From the NCBI GenBank assembly GCA_030268105.1, contig BSDZ01000079.1:3601501-3665500 (forward strand): a stretch of 64,000 nucleotides of DNA, in the 5' to 3' direction. This DNA comes from Volvox africanus. Taxonomy: Eukaryota > Chlorophyta > Chlorophyceae > Chlamydomonadales > Volvocaceae. The position numbers and the translations under genes were made by a program. Below, in pieces: positions 36,213 through 47,831 of the stretch (the stretch's first letter is position 1; the number at the start of each line of letters is the position of its first letter). The notes below the pieces were generated by a model. That model ran no database searches. It had not been told where the DNA came from and worked only from the letters and a program-made list of their open reading frames with translations.

Positions 36213-39200
36213 ATGGTTAGCCAGGGCGTCAGCTGTTCTGTTTGCGATAGTGCTAACAGAACGGCTCTGGTATGTCCCTCGTGCATCAATAACACGCTCC
36301 TTTTCGAGCGGCGGAAAATGCTCCTGGAGCTTAGTGAACGACGAGCCTTGCTTCTTCAAAAGCTAACTGGATCGATAGCCCATCGGGTGAGAAGACACGT
36401 AATGAAGGCTCTTTCATGGCTCTAGCCTTGAAGTAAATGTATATCGGAAATGTTTGCGGCCTCAGTCCCGATCCTGCTTTTGGGGCCCCTACCCCTTCTT
36501 GTCTCACGGCGCTCATGAGCACCCCGCTTCAGTATAACGCGTAGGACACGTAGGCCATATCATCACCTCTTTAAATAAGTGTCGCAGCTAACTTCGTGCT
36601 GGCATCCAACCCTTCACGCCCCCAACCTGTCGGCATGTCGTTTTGCAAGTCCTTCATGGCTATCACCTCCCCACGCTCGGGGGCCAGCTTCATTGAACTT
36701 ACGATCGGTGGATCCGGAGTACGGTCTCAGTTTACTGCTCATTTAGCATACGTATGTGCGCACCTTCTCTCCTGCAGCGCAACCAAGGTGCACTCATGGG
36801 CGTATCAGGTTATCCGACCCCAAACACACACACCCTGGAACCTGAACAACTTACCCGCTCAATTCGCCCCCTCAGATCCGGGCTGACTCTCCCCAACAAC
36901 TCCGCACTCCCCAGCTAGCAGTCCCCCCACCCCGCCCATAGCAACCTACTCCCCACGGCCCCCGCCCACAGCAAGCCCATGTAGACTTGGAGGTCAGGAG
37001 GCAGCACCTGGTGACGGCGGCGGGCCGAGAACATGAGCGGGTGCGGCGAGCAGCGGCGGCGGTGGAGGAAGGTGAGATGGGATGAAGGGGGACAAATGGT
37101 GTTTGCGTGGTTCCCTGCTGCTCTCCTTCGCCGTGCACTTTTTCAGTGGAATTGTCCGAAAAACAATGCAAATGCCATTGCACAATGCATATACCCTGTC
37201 CCTCTACCTTCGTTATCCCGTGACCCCTGGCCTCTTTATCCCTTTACCCCTTCACACATTGCCCTCTTGCCCCCTTCCCCTTTTCGTTCCTTGGCTCTCC
37301 TCTCAGCCAAACGACATGCCGCCCTCCTGCGTGCGTCCAACATCGGCCGGCGGTCCTCCCTTGAGCGAGCCACTGCGGAGCTCTCTGGCCGCCGAGCTGA
37401 GCACCTGGCCCACCACCCCACCTTGCTGCGTTACCAGGTGAGGGGAGGGGTGGGGGACAGCTGCGAGGAGAGGAGGGACGACAAGCACTGGAATAGGCTT
37501 ATTAGCGTCACCACCACCACCATCATCGTCATTAACATCATCGTCATTAACATCATCGTCAACATCATCAGTTTACAGAAAGGCTAGGGTACTGATTTGA
37601 ATATATCTTCCATTATTGCAGGAACGGCACCTTGCACTCGCTGTGCGTGGGAGGGAGCGGGGAAGGGAGATGGGGTTGAAGTTTAAGCCCGCCTCTCACC
37701 CCTCATCCCCTCGCTTCCAAGGTATCCCGTTTCCTAACCCGTTTGCAATCTGTTGACATCTCTCTGCCGCAGCCGCACTCCACATGTGTCCTCACAGCTA
37801 GGTATCGCCCACACGTTCCCCGACACATTAACCCTCAACCCCTCCCTCCACCTAACTCCGCGTTTGCAGGGGTTCTAGATGCCGTGGTCCGATAGCACCG
37901 AAACCAAACCCCATGTCAGCTGCATGTTACGTTTTTTCGCCTCCCCCCCCTCAGTCAGTTATCCTTCACGGTTAGTCCTGGCTTCGTCAGCGATTATTAC
38001 CAGCGTTTCGATGTTTGTGTCTCTCTCCCTCCCTCACTTAAAACCCAATATCCCCCGGGTATTCTTCTCCTTACACGTCTTCCAGGCCCTCACTCACAGC
38101 CATGTCGCCGCCATGCTGCTCGCGGAGCAGCGCTCTAAGCTGGCGGTGTTGCTGGACACGCTGCCATTGCGGGTAGCCGCCATTCGGTCGGCGCCGGGCG
38201 GGCAGGGGCAGGGGGCGGGACCTGGGGTGGGCAGACCGACGGCGGCGCAGAGCGGCCTCGCTGGGGATGCATCCGGTGCAGGCGGAGGAGGTACATCGGT
38301 GGCGGCGACGGCGGGCGGAATAACGGGCACGGGGTGCGGTGGTGGAAGCGGCGTGGGCAACGGTGGTGGCATCGCTGCCGGCTCGTCACCGATTCAGGTG
38401 CGTGTAAGTCCTCTCCCTCCCTCCCTCCCTCCCTCCCTCCCTCCCTCCACACGTCGTTATATTCAAACCGAGTCCGTTACGGTTTGTCCCTCCATCCCAC
38501 ATCCCTAGGGTGCTGAATTTGTCCCAGCCAATTGCAATCCTACCCCTCTCCCTCTCCTACCCTTCTCCCTATCCTACCTCCTGCCACCCCCTACACCCCA
38601 CCCCACTTCCGTTCCATTCCGCCGCTGCAGGTGACGTTGTGTAACCTGAAGCTCCCGGACAGCGCCTCCGTGGCGCCTCTGATGGTGTCTCAGCCCGAGG
38701 TACGGACGGGATGTTGAAGTGAAGGAACAGAGAGGGGGGAAAATTGGGTGGGAGGGGGAGGGAGGGAGAGGCCGGGGGTGCCTGGGGGAAGTATTCTGTT
38801 GCGGCTGCGCGCGTGGCCCAGCGCGTGGGCAGCGGCTCCAAAGTCAGAGCACTAAGCAGGAGGGGATAGGGTGAACACCTGCCCCGGCAGGTAGCATATG
38901 TGAATGTGTTGATGAGCCCCAGGGCGGCACGGCTGAGGACAAAAAGGCAAGTTACAATATTGTGCTAACGGGAAGCACACACATACACATATATAAAAAC
39001 ACGCATACACACACGTGCAGAATCCGACGCGTCCTCCTCCATTCTTTCCCGTCCTGCCTCCCCACCGACCCGCGGGTCTCAGTCTACTTCCGCTGCCGTG
39101 GGCTACCTGCTGCTGCTTGCCGAGCTGCTGTCCACCTACCTGGGCGGCCCCCTGCTGCACGAGGGATCCTTCCAGGGCTCCACCAGCGTGGTGTGGCAGC

Positions 39201-41892
39201 AGCACTCCTTCTGGAACCGTCGGCCGTCTTCGTCCAACGCGCGAGTGCCGCTGTTCTTGGAGGAGGGAGCCGGGGGCGGCCCGGCGCTCAGCAACCCCTT
39301 CCCGGGGCTCGCAGCCAGGTGAGGGTAGCCGCGTGTCTTCGACTGTCTGTGTGAATGTATGTCTGTGGATGTGGATGTGGATGTGGATGTGTGCCATACA
39401 AGCACACAAACACACAAACACACTAACACACTAACACACTAACACACAAGCTCGCATTCCCCACTTGTTGAAACCCCCTCAGGGTTCGGGGTCCCCCGTG
39501 GGCATCGTCACAACCTGGCGGCCAGCCACGACCCGGCCCCCCCCACCAGCAGCAGCAGCAGCAAAGCCTCCACCACCAGCTCATGCAGGGTTACTCCCAC
39601 TTGACCCGCGCCATGTCGGGCGGAATGTCAGGCGGCGGCGGCGGCGGCGGCGGGGGTGCTAGCGGGGGAAATGGGGCATCTTACACGCCACACGTGGACG
39701 AGGCGCTAGTACGACAGCGACATACAGACCTTCGTCTGGCGTACGATATGTTGCTCCGGAGCCTTGCGTGTTTTTCACGAGATAAGGTGCGCGGCGCTTG
39801 CGCTCATCTCGTCGGCAAGTGCGTGGGCAGTGCTCATCTGGGTTTTGGTGGAACGGGGAAAGACAAAGATGCACAAAGACAGAAGAAACACGGACAGACA
39901 GAGACACGCAAACAGATACAGACATGCATACAGACACACAGTCACAGAGAAGTGATAGCTGGATTGTTTTAACTGCTGTCATGCCCGCACCACCACCACA
40001 TCTCACGCTCCTCTTTCCTGCCGTACCTCCATTCAACCAAGCAATCACCATTCCAAGCGCTGTACGTTTTCGCCCGTACATGCGCTACGTCCCCTCTTCT
40101 CCTACACATCCTTTCATCCCTCCTCATCATTGTAGTCGTTTTTGCACTCAACCTACTACCTCCTTCCTTCCGAACTCAGCGGCATTTTTCTCATCGGGTG
40201 CACGCGTCCGTCGCGTTGCTCTTCCTGCTTTGCATTTGCGCGTACTCGCCTTCCTCTGCCTTTCTTCGTCCCCGCGCTTACTCTTTTCCTTCCCCTCGCA
40301 TGTGCACGCCCTTGCATTTTGGCTGCGGCCGCCACCGTGGTCCCAGGTGAGTGGGTTCGCGCGGAACCGTGCTCGGCTCGGTTGGCACGCGCGCGCGCTT
40401 CGAGCTGGCCGGGTTGGGTGGATGGGTCGGTTGGGTTCAGGCGCGTGTAGGTTCGCTTTACAGGTGGGTTGGGAGGACTCAACACGTCTTTCCACTTCGC
40501 CATCAGCAATACGGCCGATAGTATACATTATTACGGTTTCTCTTTTCCTTTTTACTGATTTAATTCGCGGCCTTGGCGACTACCTAGCGACTACCTACCT
40601 CACAGCTCGTTTCACTTTCCCAGCGTTGGACGACGTCAGCCATCATTTGAACCTCACGGTCAGTCCTCGTTTCTCCATACAGTATCAGCACCAGGATACG
40701 TTATATTCGACTTCCCCTCCTCTCCCCCTCGGCTCCCCCATCCTCCTCTGCCCGAACGCACTCTACACACGCAGATCCTGCCTCTGTGTTTGCAATTGCC
40801 CCCCGGATGGGGCACCCTGGGCTGGCTGGTCGTACTGTGTGCCAGTGTACGGCGAGATCCAGGAACCGAGGCAGTCCTGGTTGCAGCCCAGCAGGCGTTG
40901 TTAGCAGGTCACGGCTCCGGAGATCTGCGCGTCGGGGGGTTCACTGGGGACGGCGAGGGGGCCTGCGCGCAGGACAACGACGGTGAGTGTGCGGGTGAGG
41001 AGAAGGGGCGTGAGATGGGGGAGGCAGGGAGGAGAAGAGGCGCGGGAGGTGATGATGAAAAACTCCACATAATAAGGAGTATGGAAGAGGTGGGGGAAGG
41101 CCCCGGCGGATGGCCCCGAAGCGTTGGCGCTGCTCACAGTGTGATCCAGCGGGGGCTCACGTAGGGGGCCCTCTGCTCGAGGTCAATGCCTCACGGAACA
41201 ATAAGGCCGGCAGGAAGAGTCCGTTTCTTCGGTCCGGCGCGAAGGCTGTACGGGCTGGTTAAGGGTACAGGTTGCTGGGTCGACTAATTAGTGTCTCTGC
41301 GTGTTACTGATTAGGGGTTTGCTCTCGTGCATGTGTATGTGTGTGTGGAGGGGGAGAAGGTGTGTGTGGGGGTCTTGTTAGCCACCCGCAGGTGAGGCAC
41401 TCCAGGGAGTCTGGCTGTACATGCATGTACCCTCGGGACCTCCTGGCGCTCTGCCACACTCTCTCCTCGCGCACGCTGCTCCTCATCCTCTCCCTTCCTT
41501 CCTTCCGTTCTTCCTTTCTTTTCTTGTCTTTTCTTGGAACTTGTTTATTTCCCCTCAATCCTGGCGCGGCTTCTCTCCGGCCCGGCCCTTCTGGCCTCCC
41601 TTCAGATGACGACCCAGTGGAGGTGGAGGAGGACGGATGGGACGTGGTACAGGCGCCCTTCCTACCCCCTCCGCCCTCCCAGCCCGACGAAGTTGAGCAC
41701 TGGACAAGGGCCATGTTCACGGATGCCAACGCGGTGCAGCTGCAGGGAGGGATTGGGGCCGGGGGCGGGGTGGGGACGAATACGTTGGGACAAATCCGGC
41801 GCCCTGGTTTCGGAGCGTTGGCGCTGGCATTGGGTCAGAACGGCCCCCCGGCCATGTCCCTTGAACGGGTTAGGTCCATTTTCAGCAAGTGA
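36213..41892 (+). CDS. ATG14: ATG14-like autophagy protein (PI3-kinase complex I subunit)
   Basis: Nine exons join in phase: 36213-36386, 36972-37071, 37307-37437, 38086-38397, 38631-38699, 39083-39318, 39483-39786, 40775-40982 and 41606-41892, giving 606 residues. An in-frame ATG at 36150 is an alternative start. The N-terminus has CxxC-x9-CxxC (Cys 8, 11, 21, 24) followed by a long charged helix, as in ATG14/Barkor. The middle continues as coiled coil. A later segment (AAVGYLLLLAELLSTYLGGP) matches the conserved ATG14/UVRAG region near the membrane-binding part, and the C-terminus has EHWTRAMF. ATG14 recruits the VPS34-VPS15-ATG6 complex to autophagosome initiation sites. Two Gly-rich insertions (in exons 4 and 7) are alga-like. 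A possible exon at 40624-40658 breaks the phase and was left out. UVRAG/VPS38 is the alternative, but the N-terminal Cys motif favours ATG14. Confidence 0.8.
38409..38448 (+). repeat. (TCCC)n microsatellite in an ATG14-like intron
   Basis: About eight copies of CCTC/TCCC within intron 4, a short distance after the donor of exon 4. Confidence 0.8.
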
Positions 41893-44800
41893 GGCATGGC
41901 GGCGCGGTCGCAAGGGGGAAAGGAGGGGAGGGAGATGGGGCTGGAATGGGTTTTTCCGTACAAGGACTATCTCCGTACTGGATGAAAACGGGCTGGCATA
42001 ACGCCAGGATAAAAGCTGTGTTGTCTTTTTATGAATTTCATGACTTTCCCTTGTACAGCGACAAAAGACAAACCCGACGCTTATTGTGACTGATGACCCC
42101 CGGGGGATGGGTAAGTGGGCTAAGGAAGGTCGATACAGGAGGACCAAATCCAGATCCAGATTCCCGGTCATCCACACCTGAATCCGGATCCACGCAGGGA
42201 CAGGAACACACGGAAGAGAAGGGTCTCTGCAAGGAGAGTGGCAGGGTGCAGCTTAAGCGGGGATAAGGGTGCAGCTTAAGTTGCAAACCCATGAGCTCGC
42301 AATCCGTCCCATCAACGGGGTCGGCTGCTGATGTGCTAGAAGGCCGGTGGCCCGTTAGGACCAGCCCAGCTTGTTGCTAATTGCCCTGGTACGAGGCAGA
42401 GACGTTGTGGCCTGTCCTGTGTACATTAGAGCACACGTGACGCTTTGGCCGTCTGCCATATCCATGTTATTGGCGGGCCGTGCTTATGATGTCAACATCA
42501 TCACGTGTTGCACTCTTCAGTGTCGCTCCGAAACCCGGACGTTCGCCACGGTGGGGCGAAGGGGGTGGACCCTGGACAGCTGGGGTGCGCACTGCAGCAG
42601 CACTCGGGTGATTGGCGGTTGTTGTGGCATGAGGTGTGCTTTAGCAGTGCTGACGTCGACAGTCGAAGACGGCGTCATCACGAATACGACACGACGGCGC
42701 GAGGTTGCTGCAACTCATCATTCAGGTTATGCCGGCATGGGCTGTGGGGAGGGGGGGGCACGTCTGCCTCTGACAGCAGCCCCACATGTGTTCGGGCTGA
42801 GAAGCAGGCCAGCACTTGGGCCGTCCCTAGGCCAGGAAAGGTGAGGTGAGGTGGTGGTGTGTGTGTAGGTGTGTAGGTGGGCCATGGGAGGCAGAAGCGA
42901 CGTCATCTTCACCGCGGCTTTCCCACCTCCGCAATGCACCACACAGCATTGGGCGATACGTGGATGGCATCACCGCGGCCCTTGACACCCGGCCCTAATA
43001 ATCGGCGTGGCCCCGCGTCCACGCCCTTCAACCCCTCCGTCCTTTCTACAACAGCGACTGCATGTCGTCGTCTCCACACCAGTTCGGACTGGTAGTAGGA
43101 GGCGCCTGCGATGCCATGGCTGCACATCAACATTCCAGTGTGCGGAGTAGTTCACATCACCCCATACGAGTGATGTGGGCACAGGAGGCATGGCGGCATG
43201 TGGTAGGTATCAACACCGCCGGCCACAGCCGTTCATCCCCGATTGGTTTCGCGAACCCCAATCGCTCAGCCATCTCTGTGTATCCTATTGTGTTTGTACA
43301 TACGAACGCGAACACCGAAGTGCGTGTTTGCTTGTTACATGCGTGCATGTGTGCGTGTGTGTATGTAGTACGGTATGTATGCCGTCAGTACGGGTGTGAC
43401 GGGACTGCATTTGAGGCCTCTGTTTGGGACATTTGGAGCCTCCCTATGAATCGAACTCCCATTTCCTGGATTCCTTTTGTCCTGCATTGCTGCTTACATG
43501 AATAGTAAAGGGGCTGGCTGGCCGATGCTCCAGTCCCGGTTTTGAGCCTATTAAAGATAAGGCCTCCAAGGCGACATCTGACCGACTTGAGCCGATTTGG
43601 ATTGATGGTGCGGCATACCAATTTCGTGTTAGCCTTAGTGATTGTCGTGTTGGTCTGGAAGTCAATGTCATTCCGTGAAGTTGTCAACGTCCGGTTCTGG
43701 GTGACATCCTGATGGCGACGCCCCCTCTGCTGCTGGTCCTTTCCGGCTTAGCGAAAAGGGTATGAATGGGTATTTGTCTTAGGAGATCTGTGAAGATCTT
43801 GTTGTAACAGCGCTGCAAAGGATGAGATGCGCCGGCTACCGAGTTTGGTCGATTCTGTACCCACACATTCTGAAGGGAAATAGCTTGATGGCATTTACAG
43901 CTTGATGGCATGGTATTTACAGCTCCCATAGGTCATAAATATCACCCCTACGACTGACGCCGAGCTGCAAAACGTTTGTTTTGAAGGTGAGTGGGATGTA
44001 TGATGCGCAGCGTTGTTTGGCGATTCAACGGGAAGCGTATACCCGTAACACACGTGTGGCGAGCCTGTTGGAGCAAGCGGTGAGGCCTTTTGAGGTTTGT
44101 ATGCAAGCTCCTAGTAAACTATTAGCGTACGCAGCTCAACCCAAGCTTGGAAAGGTTTTGGTCGGGAGGGGAAGGTGTACAGTGTACTCTTTAAGGCGCC
44201 GTAGGTGGAATCGCGCCTGTCCAAGGCTTTCAGAACTTTTCCTATTTTTACACGAAAGTGGTGACCAAAAGTCGATGCATAGCTTTTTGCTGTAGTCTAA
44301 CCCCAGTTCTGACACCTACTGACTGAAGGTCTACTCGCCGTACTAGTACGCCAGCAAAGGAAAACGGCGCCAAAGCTGAAAATCAATACCATCTTTAATC
44401 CATGTTGGTTACCGCCAAAAAGAAGTTTATACCCTCAGAAGGAGTCAAGGTCCACTACTAACCAGCGCATAGTGTTCGTCGTGATATTTTGAAATACAGG
44501 TCTCCGTTATATTGAACCTTATAAAATTAGACATCCAGTTTACTGTGGCTTTTTATTTCTAACCTTTCTTGCCTTGACATCTCAGCTCAAGGAGAATGTG
44601 CAATCCGGCTGGTAGGGAACGTCGCTGACATATTTAAAGGGGATGTCAACGTACTAAATGTTTGATCTCTGATTTTTGATCTTAGAATCAACAGCATTAT
44701 GCGTCAAAGTGTTTGGCGAGCAAGCTGATTGCGTCTTGCAAATCCTGCAGGCTGCACGTTCTGCACCCTTATGTCGGGCTTTGGAGCTTTTTTCATGTTC

Positions 44801-45450
44801 CTTCTAGGTATCTGCATCAGCAACAATTACGAGTAGGTTGCCTGGGACGCCTTCGTTAGGATGGTGCAAGCCAAACTTGTAGCTTTTAGCAAGCACTCGA
44901 TGGAGTATCCTGTCTTATGGAATGTATACACGCTGTCTTGACTGGTCATTTAAATCATCGGTTAAATTGCTGTTGCTAAGGTGAAGGTGCTGCCTAGACT
45001 AGGTTGCTCGGCATCGCGGTCTTGCTGCATGCTCATCGAGCGTGAAGATACAGGGTCCATACACGGAGCGGTCGATCGTTATGGTTCCGTGGCAGCAGCA
45101 GATGAGGAAATTACGGAGACTCCGTGGTGTTCCAGTACACAAGGAGTATGGGTTAGGCAACTCGCAAAACCGTGTACTGCTGCACCGGGGTCATATGGGA
45201 TACAATTGACATAGTTGACCAAGTCACCGCGAGTTTGGCACTCTCCATGTGTAGATGGGACGCAATATGGTCATGATGTGATGCATGTGGACAGCACGCC
45301 TGCACTTCGTGCACCTCCACTGCTGCACGCTTAGGCAGGTTCTTCGGCTTCCTGAGAGAGTCTGTCATCCACCGGGTTAACGGGGCTGGGAGCGTATCCA
45401 TGTTCGTATCTGTTGACCCCAATCTCCTCCTGTCACTAACCTTGCCTTAG
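41893..45450. other. Intergenic or undetected 5' exons, no clear gene
   Basis: The first part is the ATG14-like 3' flank. Frames at 42505-42849 and 42877-43095 (plus) and 42909-43133 (minus) look partly code-like but overlap on opposite strands and match nothing known. The 5' exon or exons of the small membrane protein gene at 45451 should lie here; a first exon could not be fixed. Confidence 0.4.
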
Positions 45451-46113
45451 GTACGTTGGTGAATGGTACAAACCTGAGAAGGGTCGCGGCTCGCCGACAC
45501 ACGAGCAAATTACGGAAGCAGCGAAGAATTGCTTTATCACAGGTGGAATATACATTGCCTTCACCGTCATGGTAAGTACAGTTCCATTATTCCTGTGGCG
45601 TGCATCTGGAAGCATGGCTTTGGAAAGGGCAGAATATCTGCCTATTCATAGCTAACGCATATTTTTGTCGGTCTACCATTGACCTCTGTCTGTTTCTAGT
45701 ATAGTGGTGGGGGGGGGGCTAAGTTCAGGTGTTAAACACCGCTGGCACGTCGCTCCTCTATTCGTCCATAAGGGTTGGGAAGGGATACGTTCTAATTCCA
45801 TGGCCACCTACATTTCACTACCAAACATGTGGGATTCCACAAACTTAGGGTCTTGCATCGTTTACTGGACGACTGGAACGCTGCCCTCCACCCTACCATC
45901 CCAGGCGGCTCTGTGCGTTTGCTATCAGAACAAGAAGGCGAAGCGGACGTAGTGATTAAAATGTTGGCTACTAAAATCCATGCGTATACAACGTTGCATC
46001 CCGGGGGGATTTTATAGCGATGGATAGTCGCCGCGATGGGAGGTCCTTTCATCGCCATCAACTTGGGCATGATGGTGCTGCTGCTGGCCTTCCTCGCGCC
46101 AAGTGACCATTAG
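45451..46113 (+). CDS. Small membrane protein, 3' exons only
   Basis: Two exons join in phase: 45451-45571 (after CTTGCCTTAG, ending ATG|GTAAGT) and 46018-46113 (after TTTATAG, ending TAG). They encode the last ~72 residues. The first part is hydrophilic (YVGEWYKPEKGRGSPTHEQ), followed by two hydrophobic segments, AAKNCFITGGIYIAFTVM and GGPFIAINLGMMVLLLAFLA, with the C-terminus APSDH. This looks like a short two-span organelle membrane protein, perhaps an accessory subunit of a respiratory or photosynthetic complex, but I do not recognise it. The first exon needs phase 2 at its end and was not found with certainty; a weak candidate ends near 44961. Transcription converges on the PLCXD gene, with 494 bp between stop codons. 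Confidence 0.6.
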
Positions 46114-46607
46114 CGTGTTGTTGGTAGGTGTTAGTCAGGACCTGGACGTGGGAACCGGAGCGAAGGAGCGAAGGATGGGAGTGAACGTGCCGGCACTTGG
46201 TTCTTCGATGCTCCCAAGCGTTCCGTCCCAAGACGTCAGGTCGAGCCACGGTTTAGGGCCGGCGTCTGCGGGGAAGGCAGGCCAGCCGGGCAGGGGGTAA
46301 AGAGGGAACCTCTGCCATGCTATCAGTAGAGAGTGTGGAGAGTCGCCAGGGCGTTGGAGGGCTTCTGTCGTGAATAGTTTAATGCCAGTGGCGAGACAGG
46401 GAGATAAACATGGCAAAGGTCCTTGTGCTTTGAGTAAGGACCTCGCGAACACTTAAGCTTTTTGTAAGACGCTGATAGCGCACTCCGCTGAGTATCGGCA
46501 CAGCTGTGTGCGCTGAGTAGGTGCTGCTAAAAACAATTAAGTTAGTATACCTATTCGTAACATCGATGCCACTCGTTGCCTTCCCGTCGAATTTCATGGA
46601 CTAGCAG
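46114..46607. other. Convergent 3' flanks
   Basis: Space between the stop codons of two convergent genes. No additional feature seen. Confidence 0.5.
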
Positions 46608-47582
46608 TTACTTGACAGGTGGTTCGATGCTCACATTGAGCTGTATCACTTTTGCCACCGCCTCGGGTGACGGGTGATCAAGACATACCGCCCCGATGCC
46701 CACCAGTCCCTCGGCCATCAGGCGCGGCAGCTCTTGCGCTTCCAGCTGAGTTGCCAGACGGCGGAGGCCCGCATCACGGGGGCTTGCCAGAAGATTCCCT
46801 AGTATGCTGCATGCGGTCGGCGTGACAGCAGCGCTGACGTACCACCACGTTGCTTGTTTCAGCGCGTCATCGTGGCGGAGCTTGGCAATTATTTCCAGGA
46901 GACCGTTGACGGTCCCATCTGGTGTGTCGCTGTTCGCCCATATGCAGCGGCAACCCGTGCTCACCCAGAGATCGTCTTGCCACACCATGCCATCAGAGAG
47001 GATCATCTGAACAGGGGTTTGATGCACCGGCACGCCCTCAAGGAAGACAATCAGCCTGCGGTCAGCTTCAATCATATCCCTCATTGTCGGTAGCTCAGGC
47101 TCGCGGGGGTACAAATAACCGCGGCATGTGCTGGACAGTGTCGCAAGGAGCTTGTCGCTGAGCGTTGCCGTGAACGAATCGCGATAGGGCCAATCGGGCC
47201 GCACTGAGCACGCTACTAATTCGTAGGCGTTTTCTGACAGGAAGTCCATGATGGCGTACAGAACGGTTTTCAAGGGCGCGCAAGCAAAGGTGTGCGAAGT
47301 CGTAAAGTCGTTTTGAGCGTCGTCCCAGGCAACGCGCAAATCCAGGAAACGAATACCAGTTTCTGATAGTTGACGATATATACAAAAATGTTGTGTGAGC
47401 GTCCAAGGTGCAATGCATGGGCCCGCAAAACGCGCCAACAGGCTTAGGAGCTTAATTCGGCACGTCACTCCGTCCCCCGAAGCAAGCATATAGGCAGCTG
47501 AGTCGTGAGTCCCAGGCAAAATGATATCGCACAGGCGCCGCTGTGCCAGGACATCGTAATTGTCGCGCATCCATGAATTCAT
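46608..47582 (-). CDS. PI-PLC X-domain protein (PLCXD type), intronless
   Basis: A single 324-codon exon encodes a complete phosphatidylinositol-specific phospholipase C X domain. The start ILPGTHDSAAY holds the first catalytic His (residue 26). CIYRQLSETGIRFLDLRV is the conserved strand-helix segment of the family, and TSHTF holds the second catalytic His (97). The length equals that of PLCXD proteins, which lack the Y, C2 and PH domains of eukaryotic PLC and the signal peptide of bacterial PI-PLC. The reaction would be cleavage of phosphoinositides or related glycerophospholipids; substrates of this subfamily are poorly known. No signal peptide or membrane span is visible. It lies 249 bp downstream of the adenylate kinase on the same strand. 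It is the only intronless gene in the window. Confidence 0.92.
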   Translation of the reverse strand: MNSWMRDNYDVLAQRRLCDIILPGTHDSAAYMLASGDGVTCRIKLLSLLARFAGPCIAPWTLTQHFCIYRQLSETGIRFLDLRVAWDDAQNDFTTSHTFACAPLKTVLYAIMDFLSENAYELVACSVRPDWPYRDSFTATLSDKLLATLSSTCRGYLYPREPELPTMRDMIEADRRLIVFLEGVPVHQTPVQMILSDGMVWQDDLWVSTGCRCIWANSDTPDGTVNGLLEIIAKLRHDDALKQATWWYVSAAVTPTACSILGNLLASPRDAGLRRLATQLEAQELPRLMAEGLVGIGAVCLDHPSPEAVAKVIQLNVSIEPPVK

Positions 47583-47831
47583 GATTCAGGACGAAGCCTG
47601 ACCACGATATTTAAAAATCGTAAGCACACTTCTCTATTAATATGTCGTATGTCTCGATCAATACAATAACATGGACAAACCATTACCGCCGTACAGTACC
47701 GGTAGTCCTGTGACAAAACTAAAAGCGTACCCCTGATCCCAAGTCCCCCCCTCAGTAAGACACTATGAATGTGGAACCCGCCGCATTCCTACAGTTAACC
47801 CCTTCCCCGAAGCTGAAGCACCATCCCACAG

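Noticed and set aside
40624..40658. Possible 35-nt ATG14-like exon (ALDDVSHHLNLT)
   Set aside because: It has plausible splice sites but requires phase 1 before it, while exon 7 ends in phase 0; including it would need another unseen exon.
39798..40904. 368-codon plus-strand frame
   Set aside because: Mostly pyrimidine-rich intron DNA of the ATG14-like gene plus part of exon 8. Exon 7 (ends 39786) joins exon 8 (starts 40775) in phase without it.
42505..43133. Code-like frames on both strands after the ATG14-like gene
   Set aside because: They overlap on opposite strands, have no recognisable family and no consistent splice chain.
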